Shown here: in pieces, positions 31,601 to 46,600 of the stretch
How the letters are laid out: every line of letters starts with the position of its first letter
How positions within the stretch are numbered: the stretch's first letter is position 1
NCBI RefSeq assembly: GCF_014851395.1
Contig: NW_024043372.1
Location: 14,181,559-14,245,558, forward strand
Length of the DNA stretch: 64,000 nt
Source: Micropterus salmoides
Lineage: Eukaryota > Chordata > Actinopteri > Centrarchiformes > Centrarchidae
Reading direction: 5' to 3'
Program-made: the position numbers and the translations under genes
Notes under the pieces: generated by a model
Database searches by the model: none
Told to the model about the DNA's origin: nothing
What the model saw: only the letters and a program-made list of their open reading frames with translations

Positions 31601-34600
31601 ATTAACCAATAATATGTCTGGAGCCAACACATTAGATACAATACATTTTGAGTGCAGCTTTTGATTTGTTTTGTCTCAAGCCGGGAGAAACCTGCTTTTG
31701 TTAATTATTTCTATATAGTGTATTAGCATAGTATATAGTATAATGTTTCATACATCTATATGACATATCTGTTCTTCACAATCATAATGCTAGAAATGCT
31801 CTTACATAACAGTATCATTTTCAGCTGTTTTATGTGTAGCAGGTGTAACTGGTTACACTGAAAAGCACCAAGGTGATAATGTGTAAAACTGAATACAAAG
31901 TGAAGCAGTGCTGAAAACTCCACACTCATCATTGGACAAATAAGATGTCAAAATGTGACTTACGCTATGTACTGCTCTGTCTTGTTGAATTTCTTGGCAA
32001 GGTACTTGGCTGATGCTTTGCTGGGTATCTTTACAAAGGACATCTCTTTACCATAGCGCGTCATGTTGCACGGCGTCTCGCACACACAGTAGTCATTATC
32101 TCTCTCCACAAGAAAGTCTGAAAAATAGAGCAGAGAGAGAGAGAGAAAGAGAGAGAAACAGATTGAAATAAAGACATTGGGACAGATAGATTTATCATTT
32201 CCTCAGGATGACAAACAAAATGCAAGCAGAGTGAAAGGCGTCAAAGAAAACTTGTGAAAAGACGCTGCAAGGAAACACCCCAGAGACTCTTATAAGAAAT
32301 AGAAAAGATATGACACATGCCGACAGAGTCAGAGAAAGAGCAGCAGCCAGAGGCTGACACGTGAGTCTGTGTCATGAAAGAGCGAGGGATTGCAAGTCAA
32401 TAAGAAAACAAGCAACAGATATGAAAGGCCTGAAAGGTATCAGTTGATGGAGAGGCAGGGGAGATTGAAAAAAGAGAGCCTCAGTGCCAGGCCTGAGGTT
32501 TACTATTTTAGAATGGCTGCCATCAGGCTGAAGGAAGACTATTATCTGTTATCAGCTTGGATCAGGGGCTCTGAACAGTGGGACAGTGTACACACACACA
32601 CATGCACACACAGCATGCTGGGTTATCTCCTTACCCAAGGCAGGATCTGCACACTCCTTGTACTGCTCTGGGGTGCAGTATGGGGCATCTCCTAAGGACA
32701 GGCAGAAGAAACACAATGTTCTCAGTCTGAACAAAAAAAGGGGAGCAAGGGAAGAAGAGAGTTTTCAAAGAAGCATAAAGGATGACGAGATCTGGGGTTG
32801 TAATTAATTTGGTCTTAGTCTGATGTTATTTGATCCCACCACATAATTGATTTCATTAACGTTCGTACTTTCGCTGCCTGTCATGACCACTTTCAGTCTC
32901 CATCACTGTCTCCATCTTTTTCTCCCTGGACGTTAAATATGTCCTAGATATATGGAGAAAATGATTTCCCAGAGGCAACCATTCACTGCATTTTGGTTCA
33001 TACTCTCCTTCTAATGACAGGGAGATAGAAGAGATGAAAAGCAGCAGAGCACAATCCACTGGGAAGAGGATTTCAACTGGGGAATTCTCTGTAGACTCAC
33101 ATGAATCAACTGCACAATCACTATAAGATATCAGCTAATCCTGATTATCACACAGACAGACTGTCTGGCACTCTATATGCAAACACAGCGCTGAAAGTGA
33201 CCCTGATCGAAGAGAAAGATATTAACAATTATTGGACAGGTGAGTGCGGGTTAACAGGGTCGAATCCAGATGTTTCCTGTGTGCCAACCTCCTTCTCAAT
33301 TTGCCATCTGAGATGCCACACAGTGATTAAATGTAGGAGGTAGATAGCGAATGCCAGCTGAAATCACTGCACAAACACAAAGTGAAAATATTTGAGTTTT
33401 CCAATTCACTGGAGTGTGAAAGTATCAGACTTTCTGCAGTCGTTGGCAAAAAGCTGTTAGTTCTTAAGAATTGTTTTTGTCACCACAATTTCAAATGAAA
33501 GCACGATAGCATCTACATCTTTATCAGTAAATGTAGATATAAAAGCTATTTGTATCCAGCAATGACAGGCCCTGCTGGTTCCTACCAGGCATGTGGACCA
33601 TCCTGCAGTTGCAGTTCTCCACCAGGTATCGTGTTTCACAGTCGATCCGGCAGGCTGTGATGCTGTAAGTGCTGAAGAAGTCGGAGTCCATCGGCGTGGC
33701 TTTGCAGTCCCCCCATGGTGGAGGCAGGTACGTCAGCTGAGAGAGAAGAAGAGTGCAGCACAACTTTAGTTACAGAGCACACAGTCTATTAAACATCCCC
33801 TCCTGTGCCATGTTAATTCAGTCATTTCACCTTGTACTTTACGTCAACACGATGATAAATGTGTTACTCTGTCTATATAAGAAGCACATTTATTGAATTT
33901 GGCACAGACAATGAATTTTGTTCTTACTCCATGGTGAATACATGTGCATAGTGGTGCTTATTGTGGGAGCTTCTCTCCTACGCTTCTCCTATTCCTAGTC
34001 TCCCTCTGTGCTTCCATTGTACTGCCCACTCCTCGTGCAGGATTGACTGAATAGTATCAGCAGTGTAGTAGAACTCTGATGTTGGAAGTTACAAAAAGTA
34101 TGGTGCTTTTTTTGATCCAAATATGTACATCTTCACTCACTCTTGTTAAACTTGTACAATAAAACATCCACTTTATGTAGTCATATAGAGTCCATATAGA
34201 GCTTCTTCCCTCAGGCCATCAGGATGGTGAAGGATGGTCCTCTGACAATATCCTGTATGTCCCTGGCCATGTCTAACATGTTGTCTTCTTCTTGTGTGTT
34301 GTTTTACATCTGGGACTGTCATGATCCGGCTGTGCCACCCATCAGTTCATAGTGTTTTCCTATGTCGCCTATCTCTCCCTCACCCCCCGTGTTTCTCTGT
34401 GCTGTCGGTCTTCTGTTTGGCTGAATCCCAATGTCCTCATGAGGGCTTAGCGCTGTCCCACTGTCAAATCGTCAAGTGCATGAGGGCTTTCTGGTAGACT
34501 TTCTGAGCCCTTTATGCAAACTTTCTGTTTGTCTGCATCTCTGGAGACTTGCCTGAGGGAATTACCCACAGTTCATTGCGTTGTAACGTTAAACGCGGGG

Positions 34601-37600
34601 TTACCAGGGGAAGCCGGTGTTAAAAAAAGGTAAACAAACATGGAAGGAGCAACTATAAGAAAAACGATTACATCTAAGTGTATGCTGCTGTTTTGACAAA
34701 GACGAGTAAAATTAATTATTTGAAAATTACCTCTTAGCCACAGGTCATTTTTAAATAATCAATTTACTCGGCAAGAGCCTGGAATACGTTTAGGTTGGAC
34801 AGTCGGTCCTTTCAGTGCCACGACCGTGAAAAAAGTAAAAAATGTAAAATAAAAACTCCCAAACCCACAATTGTTTTTGCATAGTCAAGGTAACATAACG
34901 TAGATGTTACAAAGTGCGGTGCTGTCCTATTATACCATTTCAGGCCCTTACAGCCTTAATACTTAAGCACTTACCAGGTGACATCAGCTACTGTAAGTCT
35001 GTGAGGGTTCAGGGTTTAGGCTTTAGATTGGGATTGGGGCTTTGTGTCTGTGTGTGTGTGGCAATGCACCTTCTAATGTGGGCCAATCAACAGACCACCT
35101 GGGACTTCCTATCTTACTTGAAACTCTTTTCCACAATCAACCCCTGCAGTTAAAAACCCAGCCTCCTCCCTCACTCAGATAATCTGTTTACTACCAGTGG
35201 GCCATTTGCTACGGCTTCAGCATCAAGCTATGTCTTTTGTGATTTTTTATATCCTGTATTTTCATTTGCCTTAGGTTTTTTGATCTCTGAGTCTGGAGAG
35301 CTCTGCATTGTTCTGCCTCATATGGTTTTAAAACTGTCTCTGCCTGCCTGCCCCGCTCAAACAGATTTACCACTTTGAGTTCACCATGTACATTCATTAT
35401 TGTAAAAGCACTGTGATTCTGTCTTTTTTTTTTACTTTAAAAAAAAATATTGTTTTATATTTTTTATACAACTGCCTCTGTGTCTGCATCTGGGTCCTCT
35501 GTTACAGACTCTAACAGAGACATATTTACAGTTTAAAACTTGCACAACCCATTTACACACTGGGCCAATACACACTTTAGCATTTTAATATTTTTAACAC
35601 TAATTTGTATCCTTTAAATTTCTTTTTCTAAGTATCGATTTTTTCTTATTTTTACCCTTTATTGCACATAAGCCTTTCCAGCAAAGCCTCAAGAGTATGC
35701 CACCTTGCATTTCATTGCACTTATTGCAGGAGCATGTGACTACACCTTTAAGTAACAATTATTTTCATAACTCAATAATCTGTATATAAAATTTCAGTAA
35801 ATGGTGAAAAATTCCCATCACAATTTCCTAAGGCCCAACTTGACATATTCAGAAATAAATGTAATATATATACCCCTACTCCCAACAGTGAATTGTGTTT
35901 ATACTTGATGTTGCACCATACTGTTCATGTAGAAAAAGTCAACTGAAATCACTCCAGCTGAGTGCATTTTTGAAATTTGCATATCATATTAAAATATTAG
36001 CAGTATTAATTTACATTTCAGCTGCCTTAAAAAAAAGAGGGCAAAAATTTAATGCATTAAATGAAGTAGGAAGCTATAAAACAGCCCCTGTGTGTTTCTG
36101 TCTCATCAGTTCAAACAGTGCACCACTGAGTGCTCACACAGCAATAAATTAAAGGCCACTGTTATGATTTAGGGGCCTGCATTTTACAATTTGTACCGGC
36201 GTGCAAGAGGCAGCCACATGTGTCGCGCACTGGATTTGGTTACTAATAACCCAAGGCAGTGTTCAACATGCACATGCAGTATTTACACACAGACACATAC
36301 AGTACAGCATGCTAAAGAAAACCATATAGCGCTGACTAACATCTAATCAGGAGACCATAATGATTCCTCTTCTTATTTTCACATCAAGGACGTTTAGCAA
36401 AGTCAAACAGAACATGAAAACCATCAGAGCGTGGTAAAATGTGATAATCAATAATAGATGGTTGATATATTCACCTTGTCACGTGGGCTAGACCTATTGG
36501 AGGAGCTATATGTATAGCTAATGGTTCTCTTATGCTACTTATGAGTTCTGCTATTTCTATTTATCTGCATTTTCAAAACCTCTACTCAGCCACCCAAACC
36601 ACATTGTGGCAACATTACTTCCCATTGGTTAAACGTCTGCAAAAGCTCAATTCTGCAAGTGGTCAAAAGTGAATCTGGCGTTAAGAGATTTCAGGACATG
36701 TTAAGTGTGCTCCTTAAATCAAGTTAATCATGCTAAGGTTGTGACCTCAATTGCCCCTTCCTTAACCAAATGAGAGAGAGCAAACAAATGGGTAAGAGGT
36801 AGGAGGCAAGACTTAGACAGACATACTGACTTGGACAGGAAAAAGATGGATGGAGACAAGCTGGGAGCAGAAACAAGTGTTTGCTTTTCATGTAAAGTAG
36901 GGGGAAAATACAGATTTTTCTTTTGTGGGATCTTGGTGAGTGACAGTTTGGCCGGCTGAGAAGGCCCCGACAGTTTTACACTACAGGACTGCTGAAGCAG
37001 GGGGTTGAATGAATGTAAGCAAACTGCATTAGATTAATGAAGAGTGAGCCTGCCAGCCAATAAAATAACTAAATAAACAGGGAAAGAGGAGAATCATGTT
37101 AAAGAGAAATGAACTGCATTAGAGGAATTGTAATTACTGGTGGAGAGGAAAAAAGTAAGAGAGCTAGTGAGAAATAGAGAAAAACAAAGAGGGACAGTTT
37201 CCTGCAGACGCGACATTGGCAGCATGCAAAATCCTGCTGCAGCCGCAGACACTGAAACACACTCACTAGTAGTGTGGACGTGGAAGGACTGAGATCCAAA
37301 TCCATCCCTTTCCCTCCTCCATTCATTATGCATGGTTCTGTAGCATATTAGGGGTATAGAGTATGTGATTTGTCTGGCTGTAACACCCGCAGAATTATTC
37401 ACACTTCAGTGGAATAACCTACACATACTTTGTTTAACTGAGCAAGACAGATGTCCACAAGCTAACTGGGGAAAGTTTATGTCTCGATAATAATGGTAAG
37501 GCCGTTATGTGTGTAACAAAAGTGCACAAGGGCCCAAGGTCTCCAAGGGAACAGTCCCTTTGGTAAATATGTGATAAATGTTTCCACACTGAAAGCTCAG

Positions 37601-40600
37601 AGGTCCATTTTTAGCTAAGAAAAAAAGAGCCTTTTCAACCTCCATCATATTAAACAAGAATAAAAAAGCAACTGTCCTTAAAACTGTCACATTATGGATG
37701 GGTCTGTGGCAGACTTCTTGCCTTCGATGTGGAACACAGGATTGATTATCAGCCAAAATGATGTTTTTAACGTCCTTTGTGTCAAAGCAGTATAGCAATT
37801 GTCCTTCAAAACACAGCATAGCGCTCATAGTGCATTGCTTACCATGTGAGATGCCTCATTTCAACTCCCTAGAGTCCAACAAAAGCCTTGAACAGGGCCA
37901 GTGACAAATATGTTACTCTCCTGCGTGCCTCAATCATTGAGGCATATGCACAGCGTGACGTGACGATTGCGAATAGTGGTATTCAGATCCTTGTAATATG
38001 TACCCATAGAACAATAATAAAATACTCCTTTACAAGTAAAAGTTCTTTCTTAATTAAAAATACCGAAGCATTATCAATAAATAAATAAATCTAAAAATAA
38101 AATGCAGATAAATGCCTCCTATGACTTGATTATTATGTAGTACATTATTTTATATTATATTGTTAATACTGATGCAACAGTGTGTAAGCAGCATTTATAT
38201 GTTGTAGCTGGTCAAGGTGGAGCTAGTTTTACTACCTAATACACTGTAGTTTAGTCCAGTGGTTCTCTCCTGATCCTCCAAAGGAACAGAAGATGAATCT
38301 GAGGGGTCATGAGATGATTTATGGGAGAGGAGAAAAGAAAAAAACAAAGTTCTGTTTTACAAATGTCCATTCATTATTTGATTATTCTGTAATCATTGCT
38401 TTTTTGGGGGAAATATTACATAATTTTACTTCTTTTACATTTGAATGTCAAAGAGTTGAAATAAATGAATGAAACCACCTGAGAAAATTAAAAGAGGATA
38501 TAACTTCACACTGCTTTTTTCTGTGAGGGGTTCATAAGACAATTTTTTTTAATGTAAACTCTTCTGAAAAGTAACTACGGCTATGAGACATATATAGTAC
38601 AATATTTGCCTCTGAAATTGAGAGTAGAAGTAGAAAGCAGAAAAAAATGGTAATACTCAAGTACAATTACAAGTAAATCAAATTTATACAGTGGCTGAGT
38701 ATATGTACTTGGTCTCTAATTTGTGTAGAGCAGGAGAGTTGGGTGATAGTTTTAAATGATTTCAGCATTAGACACCAATTCAGATTACATGGAGTCATTA
38801 ATATTATATATTCATATAAAAATATAATTTAGTGTTTAAATACACTGAAAATGTACCCCACTTGCCTTGACTTTGTTAATAGCACAGAGAGAGAGTTTCT
38901 GATAAGCTTGCTAACTGTTCAGCTTGTGCTCACTATAAATTTCAAATGACTGAGATACTGGCTGGCCCGCGAAAGTTCAGTAAAGCTCTCAGTCTGCAGG
39001 GAGTGACAGGGGCAGACAAGGGCAGAGCCGTCAGAGTGCCTCAAAGGCAGCAGAAAGATCCTCCAGATGGTTGTGGATCAAGGGGAGTGAGCAGTAGAGT
39101 GTGATTGCTACTGGGACACAGGCCAGGGCTTGATCAGCACTGGCAGGGTCACATGGGCCATGCAGGACATCTGATGTTGAAAACCCCGAAACACTCCGAA
39201 TGATCCCAGTGTACGTCACCGATAATATTAGCCAGTGTTTGAGTCAATGTATTTTCACAATGTGAGACAAGTTTTTTGCAAGTGTCCATGTAAACATATA
39301 CAGCTTGTGACAAACATCTGGGACAGAAAAGCAATCAGATTCAAAGCTGTCAGAGTGAAAACTGAATTTGACATTGAAATTTGAAAAACTACTAAGTAGT
39401 TGAAAAACTACTGAAAAAGGTGATGTAGAGTGTGCAAAGGTGAGTTGTCTAAACCTATGGCAAAGCTAGGTGGGTTATATAAAGAAACAACTTAGCTAGG
39501 ACAATAAAACAAAAATGAAACTGGCCCCTTCATTGCAATCTCCATTCCAGTCCCAAGATGCCCTCAGATTTTCCCTCCATTGACCATAACCTGAGTTCCC
39601 ATCTACACACCTTTTCCCACTTCCCTCAGCTGCTCTCAGTTACGTGGCCTTCCCTGCCCACAACCTGCTCCTCATTCCCTCATCAGCCTCCCAGTTCATA
39701 TACGGGCCCAATATCATTCATTCCCTGCCACACCATTTTAGTTATAATGTTGCCATTGATTTCAAGCTTGTTTCCTGGAACCTGCCTGATTATTTGAAAT
39801 TTGGATTCCTGTCTGCTCCTTGTCCTGTAAGTCTCAACCCTTATTTAGTAAATCATTGAACTGGTCCACTCTGCTTCCTTTGTCTGCATTTAGACCTTTC
39901 CCTTGCTGACACTCTTCCTCACCATTGTATCTCCACTTTGAATACTACTACTATATATACTATATATTACTACTTGTAAATACAAATAACACATCAAGAG
40001 AGACTAGCATATCCTGAATTCTATGTACATATAAACTGATTGGCTCAATGCCATAAGAAAGCTTTGCTTTGTCTTTTTTTTCATTGCTATGCTGATGACA
40101 CAACTTTGTGTCAGTAAAATCAGGACACGCCAGCAGTCTGATGTGCTCATTGAAGAAATAATACTGTTTGGGTCATTAAATACATCAGAATTAAAGATAC
40201 ATTTGATAACCTGGCTGTCTTTATTAAGCCAGAAATCTTTTATTAAAATCTAAGTTTCTATTGTTACATTAATGAGGTAGTCCTGTTTTATCAACCAGGT
40301 TTTGATTCAAGTTCTTTTAAATCACACCATGCTCCAGCATACATATACGGGCTTTTGTGCCCATGTGTATCTGCACCTACGTCAGATCTTGCAACAAAAC
40401 TTTGTAAAATTGTTTTAGAAAAGCTATACAAATGAAGGTTATTATTATTAAAGATGGAGTGAGTCATTTTATGTTGACATCCTTTTGACAGTGCAAAAGT
40501 TGTTTGATGTACACACTATCTCTTTGGAATCTTCAAAATAGATTAAAAGGCCAATACTTACTTAGATTTTCCCTGGCAAAATGTGCTGAGATATATTTTT

Positions 40601-43600
40601 GTAGTTCTGTATTCATTTCTGTCATCTTTCCCAAGACGTACCCGTTGTTCCTGACAGGAGACAAAGGTCTGAAACCCCGGCGCCACTCCAAAGCCCAGCT
40701 GGTCTATGAAAGGCGGCTCGTCCTGGGTGTGGATCTGAACTTTGATCCCCGCTTCAAACGATGTCTCGTCTGTAGACAAGAAGAAGTTAGGACATTTACA
40801 ACAGGCATTATTATTTATATGAACACATTGGCCTGCATCATCTATCCAGCTGCAGTTGTTAATAATCAAATAGAGAAAAAGCTTTGCAGCAGTGGAATGG
40901 TTTAGCCCGTGAGTGAAAAACAAGACAGAAACAAGATCTTAAAAAGAATTTAATAAACTTGTTGTCTTATTTGAGCTGGGAAGAACCATTCCTAAGGAGT
41001 CAGTGCTTACTCATTAGCTACACCTATGGTGTTTGAGGGATGACAAACACACTGTGGTCTTTCAGGAGTTAACAATAGCTAGAATGAAGAGTGAAAGCAT
41101 AAGGAAGATGGACTTCCTAAGTAGGGCGGTTAATGAGAGTTTGCGCCCCACAGGAGTCTTATTTACTGCAGGGGAAAGGGGGAAATGAAAGTGAATGGAT
41201 TAATTAATAAATAAACAACGATGAGGATAAAAGGAAAATCAATACAGCTCACAGCTTCCTTCCCTATAGCACTCTGCTGTATATATTTTGAATGAAGCTG
41301 ATGGTCCTCTTTGATACTGAGATTGGTGGAACATCACAATGACATGGTGACTCAAACCTCTACTTATGCAAAACATATTTCTATCACATTTGCAGAGACC
41401 TGGAAATGCTTATCGTGGTGATGGCAGGCTGGATTCAAGAGATTTAGATCCTTTGAGCGCTGGCTCAGGGATAAAGTAGGATGTCTGTTTCCTGCTGCCT
41501 TTCATCCACACTTGTCACTCGGTTTCGTCTTCTAAGTGCCAGGCTTTCTCACTATTTTCAATTAAAGAGCTCAGGGATGCGGCTGGAATTCAGCAAGAGA
41601 GCCTCGACAAAGAGCAACAGACTTTAACCGTTACACACTGCTCTTCTGAGATGGGATACAAAGCCATTTTCTGCTGCTGCCAAGACAAATGCTTCAGGCT
41701 TGGAGCAGCATTCTACATGAGCAGTGCCCAAGCTCCAGCTCACAAAAAGTGCACGCCATCTTTAAGTCATGGCTGTCTGTCATCCTTTTACATTTTAAAC
41801 AATATGTGGACTAAACTCAGTCTATACAAGCAAGTTCAGCTGCCTCAAAGTAATTTTATTGCTTGTGCTTTGTTGTTAAATCATTTCAGGTTTGCAACAA
41901 AACGCACAAAACAGTAAATGTAACCTGGAGACAGACTGTAGCTATAGTTTGAACAAGAAAATCCTAAGCTTAGGTGTAAAATCAAATTCTATATTTGATC
42001 AAACTGCATGATCACACTTGCCCACTTACATTTTCTTAGATTTCTTTTTTATTTCATCATGCTGAGCTCTTTGGCTATTATTTGAGCAGGATGGGGCCTC
42101 AGTGGTGCTCACTGTTGCCTCACAGCATGAACTGTTTGATCCATCCCGCAGTGATGTTTCTGTGAGGAATTTGCATGTTCTCCTTATGTCTGCCTGGGTT
42201 AACTCTGGTTGCTGCTGTTGACTCCCACAGTCCAAAGACATGCAGCTCAGGTGAAGTAAAAACTCTGAATTGCCTGTAGGTATGAATCGGAGTGTCGATA
42301 TGTTAGACTGACACTTGAATAGAGTGACGTCCTGTCCCGGGAGTAAGCTTATCAACCGTGCATACTCACAGGTTTGTGCTTAAACCATGAGTACACTAAT
42401 TTCTATGCACAGAATCTAGGCTATTTCATCAATTTCTTCTTGTGCTTTAGAATGTGCATACATATAGCATTACCCCTGACCAGGCATACCAACAAACCCT
42501 TTGTGGTACACAGGCATAATCAGGGGCACCCCAATTCTCAAATTACAAGCACACAAACCCATTTTTGTTTTTCTTTAGACAACAAGGAAATCATTTCTTT
42601 CACAGTGAAATTATGCCCTTAGTACCTCTATTTCCACCAGTTTCTCTGGTACTGCATCACAGAGTACCTGTGGCATCATACAAAAGATCCAGAGGATCTG
42701 TTGACATGACATTCAGTTGTAATAAATCTGCATTAATAATGAACACTTACATTTTGATTCCATTTTAACTGTTCTTAACTAAGTAATATTTTCTGTTATG
42801 CTGAAACTGTTAAAAAGTTAATTTATAAAGATAATTAAGAGCAAATTTCTAATGAATTAGACGGTAGTGTTACCATCTCCAGTGTCTATTTTCCATACTG
42901 CAAACCTGAGTGAGTCATCTGACAGTCACCTGTCCCAACACAGTTTTATGCTTACTGTTGTAATGCTTAATAATTTATCTTTGGACAAGAAACTTGTGGA
43001 AGCGTCAAGTAAAACAGGTTGGTTTAACCTGCTGAAAACAGACGCCCTCGGTACCGGGGGCAGCCGTGCTGTGGGCGAAATTACCGACTGAAATTTTTTT
43101 TCCCGTCGTTTTAAGTCGAAAACCCGCCGATGTTGTTGCTTCGAGTCTCAGCAGACACCATCTTGATTATTGCGCAATACCTGCGAGCTGCCTGCCTGCT
43201 CTCAGAGAGAAAACGTACCGCTTGAGAACACAGCATTGGAGATACATAGACATGCAGGGTGCCAAATGAAAGGTCTTCTCAGGCCGGATCGATTGATGCC
43301 CCATCACTGTGGGATGTTCCGTTCTCAATCTACAGGCCTGTAAAGCATGGGTGTGCTTTTGGTGACAGGAATGTTGATGAATACTCACTGTTTTTATCAA
43401 TATTTCAATGTTTTGTCATTTGGAACTTGGTTGTATGGACAGAAAAGTGTTTTAAAGGTATCTACCAATAAAAACCAACATTTTAACAGTAAATATTGCC
43501 AAAATATGGACATTCGCCTGGTATATTTTGAAAATGTTCGACGATAACTGTTGTATTTTAGTTTATTTTCATCAGATTTACAGTTACAATTGCATTCTAG

Positions 43601-46600
43601 GTGTATTAGAAGATATTCAGTTGCATTATAAGCTTCCTTATGATGGTTTTGATGGTTTATTGCATTAAAATATAGCTTTTTTTTACCAGGCGAGGATGAA
43701 AATATCAGATTTTTTCTTTATTGCATCTCCATGTAGTCTGTAATAGTAAAATAAATATATTAATATACAATGGATTTATATTCCTTAGCTTCTGACTTTT
43801 CAAAGGAGACCAGAATTATGCATCTAGGCCAAATGGTTGAGGAGTTATTCCTGATTCATTTTAGGTATGTTATTTTAGCCATTTTTTCTGGAAAAAGGTG
43901 CCTGTGTATCAACAACTGTAACAACAGGTGCAACATCTTTTCTTACCTAAAATTTTGCATGCTAGGAGACCTTGACTAATTGTACACACCAAGCAACAAG
44001 TGGCTAATGAAATGTGTAAATAGTACAAACGTTGTAGAACAGAAAGTAACACTATGGAACACATAAAATGAGACTTAAGGCCCGAAATCCTTTGCAGAGA
44101 CAGCTCTTTGTTGTTTGGTACTTTTGTCCACAATAACTTACTCTACGTTAAGGCTACTAGGACTTTCAGAAGGATGTGTTGACCATATTTGGCATTGTGG
44201 AGGTGTTTCTGTACGTAAGTGAGCCTGTACATGCACAACAAGATGGATAAATAGGTGAGATTCATCATTGTTGTGCGTGTACATGTGTGATAAACACCAA
44301 TTTTCTCGTATTACAGTTCCTAAGCACGCATTTAGAACTTTGATAAATGAGGCCCCAGGTGTTTGAACTGGCACATTATGCAGTGCAGGGCATCCAGCCA
44401 GATTAAACAAACAGGTAATAAATGCAGTTATAATAGGACTAATTAATAGACAATCTGCATAATTTTGGCATTAATGCAAAAGCTTCAGGTCCTTGGAAAA
44501 CCAAAATATGATGTTCAACGAACAGGTGGGTGATATTTTCCCTGACTTTAATTTTAATTTCTGTAGTTTTCTGGTAGTTTCACTAAAAGATTCGACTTTT
44601 AACAAATAATATTAAGCGTTGCCTACAAAATATATTGAAAACTGCAAACCAATCCCCTTGAAAAAACAAAAAAAATGTCATCAGTAATACTAAAAAATTT
44701 TGAATAATGAAAAGCATGAAGTACACAGTATGACTGTGTATGTATTGTAGTCACTGCACCATCCTTAGGTTTCCTCCACATCCCCTCTTGTAAAAGTCTT
44801 TAATCATTAAATAATCTTACATAAAGAGCATTATATATTAATATTATTAAATAATTTAGGCTAGGTGTAGGTGCAGCTTTATATTTAAATATTATAGTCA
44901 CATCACCGCTTTCTGCTTCACGTTTAATGGTCATGCGCAGTGTTTCTGTGACCACAATGAGCTGTCTCTTTACATTCATTGCTTAGAGCATATCAGATAT
45001 TGATATTAACAAACACCAGTATATACAGCTGCATTAAAAACAAAGTCCAGGGTCTCCTGGAGCAGCACGCAGGAGACAACAGTGTTGATGAGGGGTCGTC
45101 CCTGAATGGAAGAGCCTGTAGCCTATTGATTTTAAATCTGGCAAAAGGGTTCTGCTCCTATTTTGATTCATATGGACTTGAAGCCTAACTGACAAATAAT
45201 ACAATTATATTACAATGAAATCAAATTTTCCAGATCAATATCCATTTGTCTTTATACAGATTACTCGATAATATTCAGTGGACACAGTGGGTGGGTGCAT
45301 TTCAAAGGATCAGAGGGAGCATTTTTCAGGATCATCGCTCATAATTAATGAAAGTGTAGAGAACAGTTCAGAGAATTGTATATTTCATTGCATAACTGAG
45401 CATACATTGCTACAGATAAAACCTCTTTTAACATATGTGGTCTAAAGTATGTACATGTTCACGACACTAAATGGATTTAGGATTTAACGATGACCTCAAA
45501 GTGCTTGCAATGAGTACAATATACAGTCCCCTCCAAAAGTATTGGAATGGTAAGGCAAATTCTTTTTGTTTTTCACTGAAGACATTTGGGTTTAAGATCA
45601 AAAGATGAGTATGAGACAAGAGTTCAGAATTTCAGCTCTCATTTCCTGGTATTCACATCTAGATGTGTTAAACAACTCAGGACATACCACCCTTTGTTTG
45701 AACCCACCCATTTTTCAAGTGAGCAAAACTATTGGAACATGTGACTGATGTTTCTTGTTGCCCAGGTGTTGCCTTTTAGGTTTATTGTCCAAACATTAAA
45801 GCTCTGCATGACTAGTCTAAGTTTTCATCCTTGGTTCAAACCTACAAAGACTGTATTTCCTGTTAAAGAGGATAAACCAACATGAAGACCAGAGAGCTGT
45901 CTATGGGAGAAAAGCAAGCCATTGTCAAGCTGAGAAAAGAAGGAAAATCGACCAGAGCCATTGAACAAACATTCTCATACTCACTTTTTGATCGTAAACC
46001 CAAAGTTCTGCAGTGAACAAGAAAAACAAAGGAATTTGCCTTCCCGTTCCAATACTTTTGGAGGGGACTGTAGCCTAGTCCCGCCTCTATCTGAGGGATA
46101 GGGGGAATCTCTGTGATAGTTTTTTCTCCCTGAGACGTCTTAGAGAACCAACACTGAATAAAACTGGCTACTTTGTTTAGTTGATTAAAAAAATCTCTTC
46201 TTATCTCAAGCACTCGCTTAAGGGTAAAAATAAACACCAATCTTGCGGTTTGAGCTGAGGCCTTCAGAATTGAGAATGGGATGTTTAATGTGATTTATCC
46301 TCCAGTTAAGCTTACCAGTCTCTCCCCATACAGGCAAGTATTCATCCTGCTGGATATCCAACATCAGCTCCAGGCCATTGCCCATCCCACCCTTCATCGT
46401 CACCATGAGGGGTCGTCCATCTTGCCCTGAATTAAAGGTGTAGCACTTCCCATAGCGTGTGAATATCTGAAAAAGATATACAAAGAAATACATGGATTTT
46501 AGTGATACATGGTCACAATAAGATAACAGGAAAGAATATCTAAATCTCACTACTGACCAGTGATGTGAGGATCGATACTAAAGTATCGATATTTCTGATA

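Larger units (their letters stand above)
27698..31963. other. asic1 intron 6 (4.3 kb)
   Basis: Holds an older repeat (28,425-30,680) with a hAT-like element nested in it (28,843-30,335). The stretches 27,698-28,424 and 30,681-31,963 show no exon or recognisable element. Confidence 0.7.
33737..40641. other. asic1 intron 3 (6.9 kb)
   Basis: Contains a dispersed-repeat fragment (35,735-35,850), a repeat copy with an internal insertion (37,965-38,730) and a LINE remnant (40,020-40,462). The 34,300-34,700 stretch reads like a dispersed repeat (CTGAATCCCAATGTCCTCAT) but could not be classed. No coding exon. Confidence 0.65.
40770..46315. other. asic1 intron 2 (5.5 kb)
   Basis: Contains a SINE-like repeat (42,085-42,345), a possible piggyBac-like fragment (from 43,024) and a Tc1 element (45,522-46,072). 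The 44,020-44,360 stretch ends ATAAATGAGGCCCCAGG, which resembles a transposon terminus. No exon is visible. Confidence 0.65.
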
